Assembly (NCBI RefSeq): GCF_003671765.1
Contig: NZ_QPIB01000008.1
Coordinates: 124,001-188,000, forward strand
Origin: Xenophilus sp. E41
GTDB taxonomy: Bacteria > Pseudomonadota > Gammaproteobacteria > Burkholderiales > Burkholderiaceae_C
Direction: 5' to 3'
Length of the DNA stretch: 64,000 bases
The notes under the pieces were generated by a model, which was given only the letters and a program-made list of their open reading frames with translations, searched no databases and was not told the DNA's origin. The position numbers and the translations under genes are program-made. Shown one piece after another: positions 18,445 through 27,455 of this stretch. Every line of letters begins with the position of its first letter. Position 1 is the first letter of the stretch.

Positions 18445-18682
18445 GCTCCTGCGGCAGCGGCGGCGTCTTGATGAGCATCGCCGTCAGCGCGCTCGATGCC
18501 GCGGTGGCGGCCCAGAAGGCGAAGAAGCCCAGCGCGTAGACCGCCTGCCGCGACAGCGGGCCGCCGGCCGCCGGCCAGTGCAGGTCGCCCGGATCCACCA
18601 GCCCGAAGACCAGCATCTCGAGCGCGCAGGCCGCCAGGAACGACGGCCACAGCACGCACATCGCCCACAGCAGGCCCTTCAT
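18422..18682 (-). CDS. small membrane protein at the end of the cco cluster
   Basis: 86 residues with two predicted membrane helices (about residues 5-27 and 50-72), starting MKGLLWAMCVLWPSFLAACA. The ATG overlaps the ccoH stop by four bases, so it is co-translated with the cbb3 assembly genes. Its 3' end overlaps the end of fnr by 23 bp on the other strand. I do not recognise a named family. Position suggests a small assembly or stability factor of the cbb3 oxidase, which is inference. Confidence 0.75.
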   Translation of the reverse strand: MKGLLWAMCVLWPSFLAACALEMLVFGLVDPGDLHWPAAGGPLSRQAVYALGFFAFWAATAASSALTAMLIKTPPLPQELRRTPSD

Positions 18683-18972
18683 CTCGCCTCCCTGCGCGCC
18701 TGCAGCGCTTGCGGCAGGTCGTCCGCCGGCGTCATCGCATGGTTGCGGCCCGCCTGCGCCGGCAGCATCGCAGTGCCGCCGGCCAGGGTGCGGTTGATCT
18801 CGATGCCGCGGCGGTAATAGTCGGCCTCGACCACCGGGTCGGGCGATCGCATCGCCAGCCACGCGGTGTAGATGGCCGCCAGCACGACGATGGCGGGCCC
18901 ACCGACCACCATCCACATGATCGGATGTCGCCACCAGGGGGCGTCGGCTGCGGGAAGCTTGCGGTTCGTCAT
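18679..18972 (-). CDS. ccoH: cbb3 oxidase assembly protein CcoH (FixH)
   Basis: 97-residue FixH-like protein: one N-terminal helix (HPIMWMVVGGPAIVVLAAIY) followed by the family motif DPVVEADYYRRGIEINRTL. FixH proteins associate with the CcoN subunit or with CcoGHIS assembly. It is shorter than many FixH proteins (about 150 residues), lacking most of the C-terminal periplasmic domain. It lies 26 bp after ccoG and overlaps the following small membrane protein. Confidence 0.85.
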   Translation of the reverse strand: MTNRKLPAADAPWWRHPIMWMVVGGPAIVVLAAIYTAWLAMRSPDPVVEADYYRRGIEINRTLAGGTAMLPAQAGRNHAMTPADDLPQALQARREAR

Positions 18973-18998
18973 GGGTCGTTCTCCTTCGGGCTGTCGCA

Positions 18999-20441
18999 TC
19001 AGCGCGGCACCAGGAACACGGATTTCTCCGACACCTGCGCCCCGCCCTGCTCCTGCCGCACGTCGAAATGGATGGGGTGGGAGCCCGGCGAGGCGGTTCC
19101 GTCCACGATCTGCAGCCGCACCGGCACCCAGCGGGACTCGGCCGGTCCCACCTCGACCGAGTTCTCGCTCGCCAGGGCGAGACCGTCGAGCCCGCGGGCC
19201 TCGATGCGGTAGCGCTGCGCGGACTCGGTGGCGTTCATCACCTGCAGGCGATACACGTTCTCCAGCCGGCCGCCCTCGACCAGCCGCGCCAGCGAGGCGC
19301 GGTCGCGCACCACGTCGACCTTGAGCGGCGTGCGTGTGACCAGGCTGGCCAGCAGGCCCACCACGAGCAGCGTCAGCACGCCGGCGTAGACCAGCACGCG
19401 CGGCCGGAACACGCGCCGCATGACCTGCGCCGGCGACCAGCGCCCCGCCAGGCCGTTCTGCGTGTCGTAGCGGATGAGGCCGCGCGGCAGCTGCACCTTG
19501 TCCATGACCGAGTTGCACGCATCCACGCACAGGCCGCAGCCGATGCACTCGTACTGCAGGCCGTTGCGGATGTCGATGCCGGTCGGGCAGACCTGCACGC
19601 ACAGCGCGCAGTCGATGCAGTCGCCCAGGCCCGCGGCCCGTGCATCCATGTCCTTGCGGCGCGGACCGCGGCGTTCGCCGCGCTGCGCGTCGTAGCTCAC
19701 GATCAGCGTGTCGCGGTCGAACATCGCGCTCTGGAAGCGCGCGTAGGGGCACATGTACTTGCACACCTGCTCGCGCATGAAGCCGGCGTTGCCGTAGGTC
19801 GCGAAGCCGTAGAAGAAGACCCAGAACACCTCCCACGAGCCCATGCGCGTCTGCAGGAAGGCCAGGCCCAGCTCGCGGATCGGCGTGAAGTAGCCCACGA
19901 AGGTGAAGCCCGTCCAGGCGGCGATGGCGATCCACACCAGGTGCTTGAACCACTTCTTGACCAGCTTCTCCATCGACAGGTGGTCGCCGTCGAGACGGAT
20001 GCGGGCGCCGCGGTTGCCCTCGATCTTCTGCTCGACCCAGAGGAAGATCTCGGTGTAGACGGTCTGCGGGCAGCTGAAGCCGCACCACAGGCGCCCGGCC
20101 ACCGCGGTGAAGAGAAAGAGCGACAGCGCCGAGATGACCAGCAGCCCGGCCAGGTAGATCAGGTCCTGCGGGTACAGCACCCAGCCGAAGAGGTAGAAGC
20201 GACGCGCCGCCAGGTCGAACAGCACCGACTGCCGGTTGCCCCACTCGATCCAGGGCAGGCCGTAGAACACCGCCTGCGTGAGAAACACCATGGCCCAGCG
20301 CCAGCGGGCGAAGCGCCCGTCGATGGTGCGCGGATAGACCTTCTTCGACGCGGCGTAGAGCGCGACGCCCTCGGCGGCGATGGGAATCACCCGCGCAGGC
20401 GATCCACCAGGTGCGGCAGCAACGTCGTCCGCGCGTTCCAT
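18999..20441 (-). CDS. ccoG: cbb3 oxidase accessory ferredoxin-type protein CcoG (RdxA/FixG)
   Basis: 480-residue membrane protein with several helices, the RLWCGFSCPQTVYTEIFLWV motif and two 4Fe-4S ferredoxin sites, CIDCALCVQVCPTG and CIGCGLCVDACN. The C-terminal part is a periplasmic Ig-like domain. In other bacteria CcoG reduces Cu(II) for the cbb3 oxidase copper centre. The ATG at 20441 follows the ccoP TGA by one base; an in-frame ATG at 20465 would overlap ccoP and is less likely. Confidence 0.95.
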   Translation of the reverse strand: MERADDVAAAPGGSPARVIPIAAEGVALYAASKKVYPRTIDGRFARWRWAMVFLTQAVFYGLPWIEWGNRQSVLFDLAARRFYLFGWVLYPQDLIYLAGLLVISALSLFLFTAVAGRLWCGFSCPQTVYTEIFLWVEQKIEGNRGARIRLDGDHLSMEKLVKKWFKHLVWIAIAAWTGFTFVGYFTPIRELGLAFLQTRMGSWEVFWVFFYGFATYGNAGFMREQVCKYMCPYARFQSAMFDRDTLIVSYDAQRGERRGPRRKDMDARAAGLGDCIDCALCVQVCPTGIDIRNGLQYECIGCGLCVDACNSVMDKVQLPRGLIRYDTQNGLAGRWSPAQVMRRVFRPRVLVYAGVLTLLVVGLLASLVTRTPLKVDVVRDRASLARLVEGGRLENVYRLQVMNATESAQRYRIEARGLDGLALASENSVEVGPAESRWVPVRLQIVDGTASPGSHPIHFDVRQEQGGAQVSEKSVFLVPR

Positions 20442-20442
20442 G

Positions 20443-21357
20443 TCAACGAGCGGCGCTCGCCCCATTCGACAGGCCCCAGACGTAGGAGGCCAGCACCTTG
20501 ATCTGCGCATCGGTCAGGCGGCCTTCCTGCGCCGGCATCTCGCCATGGCGGCCCTGGGTGATGGCCGTGATGATGGCCGCCTCGCCGTAGCCGTGCAGCC
20601 AGATGTTGTCGGACAGGCGTGGCGCGCCGAGCGCCTGGTTGCCCACACCGCCGATGCCGTGGCAGGCCGCGCAGGCGGTGAAGTGCGTCTTGCCCAGGCC
20701 GGCGCGCACCGAGTCGTGCGGGCTGCCCGACAGGCTCAGCACGTAGTTCGCAAGGTTCTTGACGTCATCGGCGCTGCCCACGGCGGCGGCCATCGGCGGC
20801 ATCGTGCCGGAACGTCCCTTGGTGATGGTCTCGACGATCTTCTCCGGGGTGCCGCCGTAGAGCCAGTCGTCGTCGGTCAGGTTGGGAAAGCCCCTGCTGC
20901 CGCGCGCATCGGAACCGTGGCACTGGGCGCAGTTGTTCATGAAGAGGCGCTCGCCGATGGCATGGGCCGCGGGATCGGCCGCCATCTGCTCGGTGGTCAT
21001 CGATGCGAAGCGGCCGTAGACCGGCGCCAGTTCGGCCTCGGCCTTCTTCACCTCGTCGGCGTATTCGCCGGCCGAGCTCCAGCCCAGTTGCCCCGCCATG
21101 CGCCCCAGGCCGGGGTAGAAGGCCAGGTAGGCGAATGCGAACACGATGGTGATGACGAACAGGCCCACCCACCACAGCGGCAGCGGGTTGTTGGCCTCGC
21201 GCAGGTCCTCGTCCCAGACGTGGCCTGTGGTGTTGTCGCTGTCGGCGACCACGCGCTTGCGCGCCGTGAGCCACAGCAGCAGCAGGCAGCCGACGATGCT
21301 CAGGATCGAGGCGGCCGCCACGTAGTGGGACCAGAAGTTGCTGACGAAATCGCTCAT
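20443..21357 (-). CDS. ccoP: cbb3 cytochrome c oxidase subunit III (diheme)
   Basis: 304 residues. Two N-terminal helices (about 13-30 and 62-80) anchor a periplasmic region with two c-type heme sites, CAQCH at 143-147 and CAACH at 229-233, each followed by a methionine-bearing segment. It passes electrons from soluble cytochrome c to CcoO. The second short helix is the long CcoP form found in betaproteobacteria. It follows ccoQ in the operon. Confidence 0.96.
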   Translation of the reverse strand: MSDFVSNFWSHYVAAASILSIVGCLLLLWLTARKRVVADSDNTTGHVWDEDLREANNPLPLWWVGLFVITIVFAFAYLAFYPGLGRMAGQLGWSSAGEYADEVKKAEAELAPVYGRFASMTTEQMAADPAAHAIGERLFMNNCAQCHGSDARGSRGFPNLTDDDWLYGGTPEKIVETITKGRSGTMPPMAAAVGSADDVKNLANYVLSLSGSPHDSVRAGLGKTHFTACAACHGIGGVGNQALGAPRLSDNIWLHGYGEAAIITAITQGRHGEMPAQEGRLTDAQIKVLASYVWGLSNGASAAR

Positions 21358-21388
21358 GGCTTGGCTCTGCGAAGGGTGAGGCGCGTTC

Positions 21389-21526
21389 TCAGTCCTGCTC
21401 GAAGGGCAGGCGGGCGGCTTCGTCGAAGCGGGTGCGGTTGCTGCGCGCGTAGGCCCAGCAGACGATGCCGACGAAGAGCAGGAAGCACACGACGGTGGCG
21501 GCTTCGCGCAGGAAGGTGAGGTTCAT
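21389..21526 (-). CDS. ccoQ: cbb3 oxidase small subunit CcoQ
   Basis: 45-residue protein with one membrane helix near the N-terminus (AATVVCFLLFVGIVCWAYA) and a charged tail RSNRTRFDEAARL that resembles other CcoQ proteins. The ATG is at 21526, 22 bp after ccoO, and the stop TGA at 21389-21391. CcoQ stabilises the complex. It is easily missed because of its length. Confidence 0.88.
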   Translation of the reverse strand: MNLTFLREAATVVCFLLFVGIVCWAYARSNRTRFDEAARLPFEQD

Positions 21527-21548
21527 GGGTCGACTCCCGGTGCTGGCT

Positions 21549-22178
21549 TCACTTGAGGTTGCGGCCGAGCGACTGCAGGTAGGCCACGAGCGCGTCCATC
21601 TCGGTCTTGCCGTCGACGTCGGCGACGGCGGTGCCGATCTCCTCGTCGGTGTAGGGCACGCCGACGCGGCGCAAGGCCTTCATGTGCGACGGCATGGCGG
21701 CGGCATCCACGGGGGTCTTCTCGAGCCACCGGTAGGCCGGCATGTTCGACTCCGGCACCACGTCGCGCGGGTTGTTCAGGTGCACACGGTGCCATTCGTC
21801 GCTGTACTTGCCGCCCACGCGGTGCAGGTCCGGACCGGTGCGCTTGCTGCCCCACTGGAAGGGGTGGTCGTAGACGAACTCGCCCGCCACCGAGTAGTGG
21901 CCGTAGCGCAGCGTCTCGGCGCGGAAGGGGCGGATCATCTGCGAGTGGCAGTTGTAGCAACCCTCGCGCAGGTAGATGTCGCGGCCGGCGAGCTGCAGCG
22001 CGGTGTAGGGCTTCAGGCCGGCGATCGGCTCGGTGGTCGACTTCTGGAAGAACAGCGGCACGATCTCCACCAGGCCGCCCACGGCGACCACCAGCAGGAT
22101 GAGCACGATCATCAGGAAGTTGTTGGTCTCGACCTTCTCGTGCGAGAAGCCGGTCTTTTCGGTGTTGGAGCTGCTCAT
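21549..22178 (-). CDS. ccoO: cbb3 cytochrome c oxidase subunit II (monoheme)
   Basis: 209 residues, with an N-terminal anchor helix (about 20-44) and a single heme c site CYNCH at 74-78 in the family stretch [19 protein letters not shown]. The axial methionine is in [13 protein letters not shown]. It accepts electrons from CcoP and gives them to the CcoN heme/copper centre. It starts 21 bp after the ccoN stop. Confidence 0.96.
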   Translation of the reverse strand: MSSSNTEKTGFSHEKVETNNFLMIVLILLVVAVGGLVEIVPLFFQKSTTEPIAGLKPYTALQLAGRDIYLREGCYNCHSQMIRPFRAETLRYGHYSVAGEFVYDHPFQWGSKRTGPDLHRVGGKYSDEWHRVHLNNPRDVVPESNMPAYRWLEKTPVDAAAMPSHMKALRRVGVPYTDEEIGTAVADVDGKTEMDALVAYLQSLGRNLK

Positions 22179-22199
22179 GGTGTCAAGGGCTTCGAGCCA

Positions 22200-23648
22200 T
22201 CATGCGGAGGCGGTGGAGGCTGTGGCGAGGGCCGGCACGGTGGCGCGCTGCACGCGGCCGGAGGCGACCGTCATCCAGACGTTCCAGGCCATCACCAGCA
22301 TGCCGGCGAGGTACAGCAGGCCGCCCGTGAGGCGCACGACGTAGAAGGGATAGGTCGCCTTCACGCCCTCGGCGAAGGTGTAGGTGAGCGTGCCGTCGGG
22401 ATTGATGGCGCGCCACATCAGGCCCTGCATCACGCCGGCGATCCACATGGCGGCGATGTACAGCACGATGCCGATGGTGGACATCCAGAAATGCAGCTCG
22501 ATGGCCCGCGTGCTGTACATGGTGGTGCGGCCCCACATGCGCGGGATCAGGTAGTACAGCGAACCCATCGAGATCAGGCCCACCCAGCCCAGGGCGCCGG
22601 AATGCACGTGGCCGATGGTCCAGTCGGTGTAATGGCTCAGGGCATTGACCGTCTTGATGGACATCATCGGGCCCTCGAAGGTCGACATGCCGTAGAAAGA
22701 CAGCGCGACGATCAGGAAGCGCAGGATCGGATCGGTGCGCAGCTTGTGCCAGGCCCCCGAGAGGGTCATGATCCCGTTGATCATCCCGCCCCAGCTGGGC
22801 GCCAGCAGGATCAGCGAGAACAGCATGCCCAGCGACTGGGTCCAGTCCGGCAGCGCCGTGTAGTGCAGGTGGTGCGGGCCGGCCCACATGTAGGTGAAGA
22901 TCAGCGCCCAGAAGTGCACGATCGACAGCCGGTAGCTGTACACCGGCCGCCCGGCCTGCTTGGGGATGTAGTAGTACATCATTCCCAGGAAGCCCGCCGT
23001 GAGGAAGAAGCCCACCGCGTTGTGGCCGTACCACCACTGCACCATCGCGTCCTGCACGCCGGCGTAGGCGGAATAGCTCTTCATCCAGCCCGCAGGCACC
23101 TCGGCACTGTTGACCACGTGCAGCAGTGCGACCGCGATGATGAAGGCGCCGTAGAACCAGTTGGCGACGTAGATGTGGCGCACCTTGCGCGTGCCCACCG
23201 TGCCGAAGAACACGATGGCATAGGACACCCACACCAGCGTGATCAGGATGTCGATCGGCCATTCGAGTTCGGCGTACTCCTTGCCGGTGGTGTAGCCCAG
23301 CGGCAGCGAGATGGCGGCCGCGACGATGACGGCCTGCCAGCCCCAGAAGGTGAAGGCCGCGAGCTTCGGGGCGAAGAGCGGCACCTGGCAGGTGCGCTGC
23401 ACCACGTGGTAGCTGGTGGCGAAGAGCGCGCAGCCGCCGAAGGCGAAGATCACCGCATTGGTGTGCAGCGGGCGCAGGCGGCCGTAGCTGAGCCACGGGA
23501 TGCCCAGGTTGAGGTCGGGCCAGGCGAGCTGCGCGGCGATGACCACGCCGACCAGCATGCCGACCACGCCCCACACCACCGCCATCAGCGAGAACTGTCG
23601 GACGACCGTGTCGGTGTAGGTCGCGGGAGAAGCATCGTGGGTCGGCAT
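22200..23648 (-). CDS. ccoN: cbb3 cytochrome c oxidase catalytic subunit I
   Basis: 482 residues, about twelve helices. The heme b and b3-CuB ligand histidines lie in [30 protein letters not shown] and [11 protein letters not shown], as in CcoN. Catalyses reduction of oxygen to water with high affinity. The ATG at 23648 was chosen because the upstream frame runs through the FNR box. The perfect FNR box at 23706 lies about 64 bp upstream, so ccoNOQP-ccoGH have their own low-oxygen promoter besides any read-through from ccoIS. Confidence 0.97.
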   Translation of the reverse strand: MPTHDASPATYTDTVVRQFSLMAVVWGVVGMLVGVVIAAQLAWPDLNLGIPWLSYGRLRPLHTNAVIFAFGGCALFATSYHVVQRTCQVPLFAPKLAAFTFWGWQAVIVAAAISLPLGYTTGKEYAELEWPIDILITLVWVSYAIVFFGTVGTRKVRHIYVANWFYGAFIIAVALLHVVNSAEVPAGWMKSYSAYAGVQDAMVQWWYGHNAVGFFLTAGFLGMMYYYIPKQAGRPVYSYRLSIVHFWALIFTYMWAGPHHLHYTALPDWTQSLGMLFSLILLAPSWGGMINGIMTLSGAWHKLRTDPILRFLIVALSFYGMSTFEGPMMSIKTVNALSHYTDWTIGHVHSGALGWVGLISMGSLYYLIPRMWGRTTMYSTRAIELHFWMSTIGIVLYIAAMWIAGVMQGLMWRAINPDGTLTYTFAEGVKATYPFYVVRLTGGLLYLAGMLVMAWNVWMTVASGRVQRATVPALATASTASA

Positions 23649-23705
23649 GGTCGCAGTCGTCCGTTGGGGATGACTGCAGTGTCGAGCGCCATGCGGGCGC
23701 GACAC

Positions 23706-23719
23706 TTGATCCGGATCAA
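23706..23719 (-). promoter_or_regulatory. Perfect FNR box upstream of ccoN
   Basis: TTGATCCGGATCAA, a perfect FNR consensus and a perfect palindrome. Centred 64-65 bp from the ccoN ATG, giving a class II activation position if transcription starts near 23671. Its last bases include the ccoS stop codon (23716-23718). Confidence 0.92.
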
Positions 23720-23853
23720 TCGTTGCCGAGAATGCGTGAACCTTCACGCTCGATGTCGTCGAACTGCCCGCGCTCCACGGCCCACCAGAGGCCGAAGATG
23801 ATGGCGAGCACCATCAGCACCGACAAAGGAACGAGCACGAAGAGGACGTCCAC
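23716..23853 (-). CDS. ccoS: cbb3 oxidase maturation protein CcoS
   Basis: 45-residue single-helix protein from a GTG start, reading [19 protein letters not shown] and then the family-typical [18 protein letters not shown]. CcoS is needed for cofactor insertion in cbb3 oxidase. The GTG lies one base after the ccoI TGA; an upstream ATG at 23907 lies inside ccoI. The stop codon is part of the FNR box for ccoN. Confidence 0.9.
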   Translation of the reverse strand: MDVLFVLVPLSVLMVLAIIFGLWWAVERGQFDDIEREGSRILGND

Positions 23854-23854
23854 C

Positions 23855-26200
23855 TCAGGCTCCCGGTGCGTCGGCAGGCATGGCCGGCGAGCGCGCGAGC
23901 CGTGCACTGTTGAGCACCACGATCAGCGAACTGGCCGCCATGCCGAGCCCTGCCAGCCAGGCCGGCATCGATCCAGCCAGCGCCAGCGGCACGCAGGCGG
24001 CGTTGTAGACCACCGACCAGGCGATGTTCTGCCGCACCACGCGCATCGTGCGCCGCGCCTGCCGCCATGTGGCGGGAATGGCGGTGAGCGCGTCGCCCAG
24101 CACGATGAAGTCGGCCCGGGCGCGCGTCCCGGCCGCGGCCTGCCCCACCGCGAAGGCGACGTCGGCCTGGGCGATGACCGGCCCATCGTTGAGGCCGTCG
24201 CCGACCATGGCCACATGCCGGCCTTCGGATTGCAGGCGGCGCACCGCCTCGAGCTTGTCCTCCGGCTGGCAGTCGCCGCGCGCGTTGCCGATGCCGGCCG
24301 CGCTCGCCAGGCGATGCGCGGCCTCGCTGCGGTCGCCCGACAGCAGGCGCACGTCGATGCCGCCCTCGCGCAGGCCAGCCACCGTGGCGCGGGCGTCCGG
24401 CCGCAGGTCCTCGTCGAGGACGAAGCTGGCCAGCCAGCCCTCCTCGTCGCTCAGGTGCACCTGCATCGCCGGCACTTCCAGCGCCGGCACGCCGCAATGC
24501 GCGGCCGAGCCCAGTCGAAGGCGACTACCCGCGGCGCCCGCGCTTCGCCTGGGCAGCAGACGGCCCTCGACCCCGCGACCGGCGACCTCGACCAGTTCGG
24601 CCGCCGTCCAGTCGCTGCGCTCGCCCGCATGCTGGGTCCAGGCCGCAACCAGCGCGCGCGAGGCCGGATGCACGGAGCCCGAGGCCATCGCCGCCGCCAG
24701 GCCGAGCGCGTCGCCCGGCGGCACGCCGCGCCGGCTGTAGATGCGGTCCAGCCGGGGCAGCGGACGCGTGAGCGTACCGGTCTTGTCGAAGACCACGGTG
24801 TCGACCGCGGCCAGCGCTTCCAGCGCCTGCAGGTGGGCCACCAGCACGCCCTGCCCGGCCCGTTCGCCCGCGCAGGCCAGCATGGCGGCGGGGGTGGCCA
24901 GCGACAGGGCGCACGGACAGGTCACGATGAGCACCGACGCCGCGACCATCAGCGCATGCCCGGGCCCAGACGGCCACCACCACACGGCCGCCGCCAGCGC
25001 GGCCAGCATCACGACGAGCAGAAAGGGCCGCGCCACGCGGTCGGCCGCGCGCGCCAGGCGCGGCTTCTCGACGGACGCGGCCTCCATCAGCGCCACGATG
25101 CGGCCGAAGCGCGTGTCGCCGCCCAGCGCCTCCACACGCACCAGCACCTGGGCGCCCACGTTGTGGCTGCCCGCAAGCACGCGCGATCCACGGGGCCGGG
25201 GCACCGGATGCGCCTCGCCGGTCACCAGCGCCTCGTCGGCGCTGGTGTCGCCCTCGACGATGCAGCCGTCGGCCGCGAAGGACTCGCCGGGCCGCACCCG
25301 CAGCACGTCGCCCACGCGCAGGCGGTGGGCGCCGACGCGCTCCGTGCCGCCGTCCCGCCGCAGCCGCTCTACGCTGTCGGGCAGCCGTTCGAGCAGTGCG
25401 TCCAGCGCACCGGCGGTGCGGTCGCGCAGGCGCGACTCCAGCCAGCGCCCGGTGAGCAGGAAGAAGACGAACATGGTGAGCGAGTCGAAATACACCTCGC
25501 GGCCCAGCGCGCCGTCAGGGTCGAAGGTCCCGGCCGTGCTGACGGCGAAGGCGATGGCGATGCCCAGCGCCACCGGCGTGTCCATGCCCACGCGCAGGCG
25601 CCGCAGGTCCTGCCAGGCGCCGCGGAAGAAGGGGCCGCAGGCCAGCAGCACCACGGGCAGCGACAGCACCCACGAGGCCCAGCGCAGGAGCAGCTCGATG
25701 TCGCGCGTCATCTCGCCGGGGCCGGCCACGTACGCCGGCACGGCGTACATCATCACCTGCATCATGCACAGGCCCGCCACCAGCCAGCGGAAGAGCGCAC
25801 GGCGCGACTCGCGCCGGCGCAGCGCCTGGCGGCCGTCGGCGCCGACGGGCGATAGCCGGTAGCCGGCCTCGCGCACCGCCTCGAACCAGCGCGAGGGCGT
25901 CGTGGCCTGCGGCGACCACAGCACGCGCGCGCGCCGCCCGCCCGACTGCACCGCGGCCGCGCTCACGCCGGGGACGGCACACAGCGCGTCTTCGACCGTG
26001 AGGGCACAGGTCGCGCAATGGATGCCCTCGACCGCGACCCATGACTCCCAGCGCGGATCGTCGCCGCCCAGCGGCCGGCCGAACGCCGGCCACTCGGCCG
26101 GGTCGTCAATGCCCGCAAGCTGCGCGTCGCGCTTGGGCGCGAGCACGCGCGGGCCCGGGCCAAGGTGCGGGCCAGGGGGGTCGAGTACGGCATCCACCAT
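23855..26200 (-). CDS. ccoI: copper-translocating P1B-type ATPase CcoI (FixI)
   Basis: 781-residue copper exporter that loads cbb3 oxidase. N-terminal metal-binding domain with GIHCATC near residue 60, then membrane helices, the phosphatase motif VTGEAHPVPRP, the transmembrane CPC site (TCPCALSLATPAA), the phosphorylation motif DKTGTLTR, a nucleotide-domain HP (SVHPASRAL) and hinge GDGLNDGPVIAQAD. It is the first gene of ccoIS, and a TTGA-N6-TCAA site lies 37-50 bp upstream of its ATG. Confidence 0.96.
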   Translation of the reverse strand: MVDAVLDPPGPHLGPGPRVLAPKRDAQLAGIDDPAEWPAFGRPLGGDDPRWESWVAVEGIHCATCALTVEDALCAVPGVSAAAVQSGGRRARVLWSPQATTPSRWFEAVREAGYRLSPVGADGRQALRRRESRRALFRWLVAGLCMMQVMMYAVPAYVAGPGEMTRDIELLLRWASWVLSLPVVLLACGPFFRGAWQDLRRLRVGMDTPVALGIAIAFAVSTAGTFDPDGALGREVYFDSLTMFVFFLLTGRWLESRLRDRTAGALDALLERLPDSVERLRRDGGTERVGAHRLRVGDVLRVRPGESFAADGCIVEGDTSADEALVTGEAHPVPRPRGSRVLAGSHNVGAQVLVRVEALGGDTRFGRIVALMEAASVEKPRLARAADRVARPFLLVVMLAALAAAVWWWPSGPGHALMVAASVLIVTCPCALSLATPAAMLACAGERAGQGVLVAHLQALEALAAVDTVVFDKTGTLTRPLPRLDRIYSRRGVPPGDALGLAAAMASGSVHPASRALVAAWTQHAGERSDWTAAELVEVAGRGVEGRLLPRRSAGAAGSRLRLGSAAHCGVPALEVPAMQVHLSDEEGWLASFVLDEDLRPDARATVAGLREGGIDVRLLSGDRSEAAHRLASAAGIGNARGDCQPEDKLEAVRRLQSEGRHVAMVGDGLNDGPVIAQADVAFAVGQAAAGTRARADFIVLGDALTAIPATWRQARRTMRVVRQNIAWSVVYNAACVPLALAGSMPAWLAGLGMAASSLIVVLNSARLARSPAMPADAPGA

Positions 26201-26236
26201 GGTGTGTGCAATGGTGCCGCCGCCGCGCCGGCGAGG

Positions 26237-26250
26237 TATTGAGCCAGGTC
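26237..26250 (-). promoter_or_regulatory. FNR/CRP-like site upstream of ccoI
   Basis: TTGAGCCAGGTCAA: the TTGA-N6-TCAA core of FNR sites is complete, although the inner positions differ from consensus. It lies 37 bp before the ccoI ATG, a position that could allow activation or repression. Confidence 0.65.
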
Positions 26251-26295
26251 AAGGCCCTGGCGGTCCGCACGACGGTCCCGCCCGAGCGGGACCCA

Positions 26296-27258
26296 TCAGT
26301 CGACCGGCCGCTGTCGCCACTCACGCGGCGTGCATCCGAAGCGGTCGCGGAAGGCACGGCTGAAATGGGCGGCATCGCTGAAGCCGCGGGCATAGGCGAT
26401 CTCGGCCACCGACCTTCCCGCGAACGCGGGTTCGAGCAGGTCGCGGCTGCAGGCTTCGAGGCGGCGGTCCCAGATGTACTGCGAGGGCGTGAGCGGCTCG
26501 CTCCTGAAGACGCGGTGGATGTGGCTCACGGACACGCCGAGCCGTCCGGCCAGCGTGCCCACCGACAGCGCCGGATCGCCCAGTTCCGCGTCGATGCAGC
26601 GCTTCACGCGTGCGAGGTGGTAGGCCGTGAGATTGCTCACCACCGGTGTGCGGGCGGCGGGCAGTGTCTGGAGCCCCGCCACCAGGATGCTCTGCACGCC
26701 GTGCGAGACGGCCAGTGCCGACGCCGGTTGCAGCGCGTCGATGTCCTCGCGCAGCGTCCGGATCATGCTGAGCAGCAGGTGGCCGGCGCCCTGACGCCCC
26801 GATACGGTCGTGGCCGTGAGCCGCTCGGTGTCGCGCAGCTCGCTGCGCAGGCGCTCGCCGGGCAGCTTGAGCACGATCTGCTCGAAGGCCTGCTCGAACA
26901 CCAGCTGGTAGGGGCGCGTGCTGTCGTAGAGCGCGAAATCGCCTGCGTCCAGCACGGCATCGCGGCCGTCCTGGCGCACCACGCCACGGCCGCGGGCCTG
27001 TATGCTCACGAGAAAGCAGTCTTCGCTCGACTTCGCCACGTGCCCCGGCGTGCGCGTCACTGTCTGCGGCGAGGACGTGACCACGGAGATGCCCAGGCTG
27101 GGCAGCGTGTGCTGGCGGATGCTGCCTTCGAAGGGCCGCGCGCCGCCGGTGTCCACCGAGTCGCACTCGAGCTGCACGTAGACGTTGCAGATCAGGTCGG
27201 TCCAGTAGGCGAGCCGCTGGCCGCGCGACACGACGTCGGTGCTGAGCAACTGGGACAT
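26296..27258 (-). CDS. AraC-family transcriptional regulator next to nitrilase
   Basis: 320 residues. The N-terminal effector domain has the cupin-like AraC-binding-domain-2 look (ARGRGVVRQDGRDAVLDAGD and DFALYDSTRPYQL). The C-terminal double helix-turn-helix has LAGRLGVSVSHIHRVFRSE and the family end motif SVAEIAYARGFSDAAHFSRA. A good ribosome site AAGGAG precedes the ATG at 27258. It is divergent from the nitrilase gene, an arrangement like NitR/nitrilase pairs, so nitrile- or acid-responsive activation of the nitrilase is likely but unproven. Confidence 0.92.
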   Translation of the reverse strand: MSQLLSTDVVSRGQRLAYWTDLICNVYVQLECDSVDTGGARPFEGSIRQHTLPSLGISVVTSSPQTVTRTPGHVAKSSEDCFLVSIQARGRGVVRQDGRDAVLDAGDFALYDSTRPYQLVFEQAFEQIVLKLPGERLRSELRDTERLTATTVSGRQGAGHLLLSMIRTLREDIDALQPASALAVSHGVQSILVAGLQTLPAARTPVVSNLTAYHLARVKRCIDAELGDPALSVGTLAGRLGVSVSHIHRVFRSEPLTPSQYIWDRRLEACSRDLLEPAFAGRSVAEIAYARGFSDAAHFSRAFRDRFGCTPREWRQRPVD

Positions 27259-27455
27259 GGGCAGCTCCTTCGAGGACCGGGCCTGCACGCAGACATCTCT
27301 CGACCCGTGCAACGCTGAGACAAGAACGACGCCAAGCCGAGGCAAGGCGTTCCGGCGGGCGCGAATTTACGCTTCAAGCAACCCGCATGCCACCACGCAA
27401 ACCCGGTGCGTCATGCGAGGCGCCCACCTCTCTTCAACGCCTCAGGAGAAGCACC

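Noticed and set aside
27384-27417. CGCATG..ACGC..GCGT.CATGCG symmetry between AraC and nitrilase
   Set aside because: The arms have unequal gaps and the match is GC-rich and short; not convincing as an operator.
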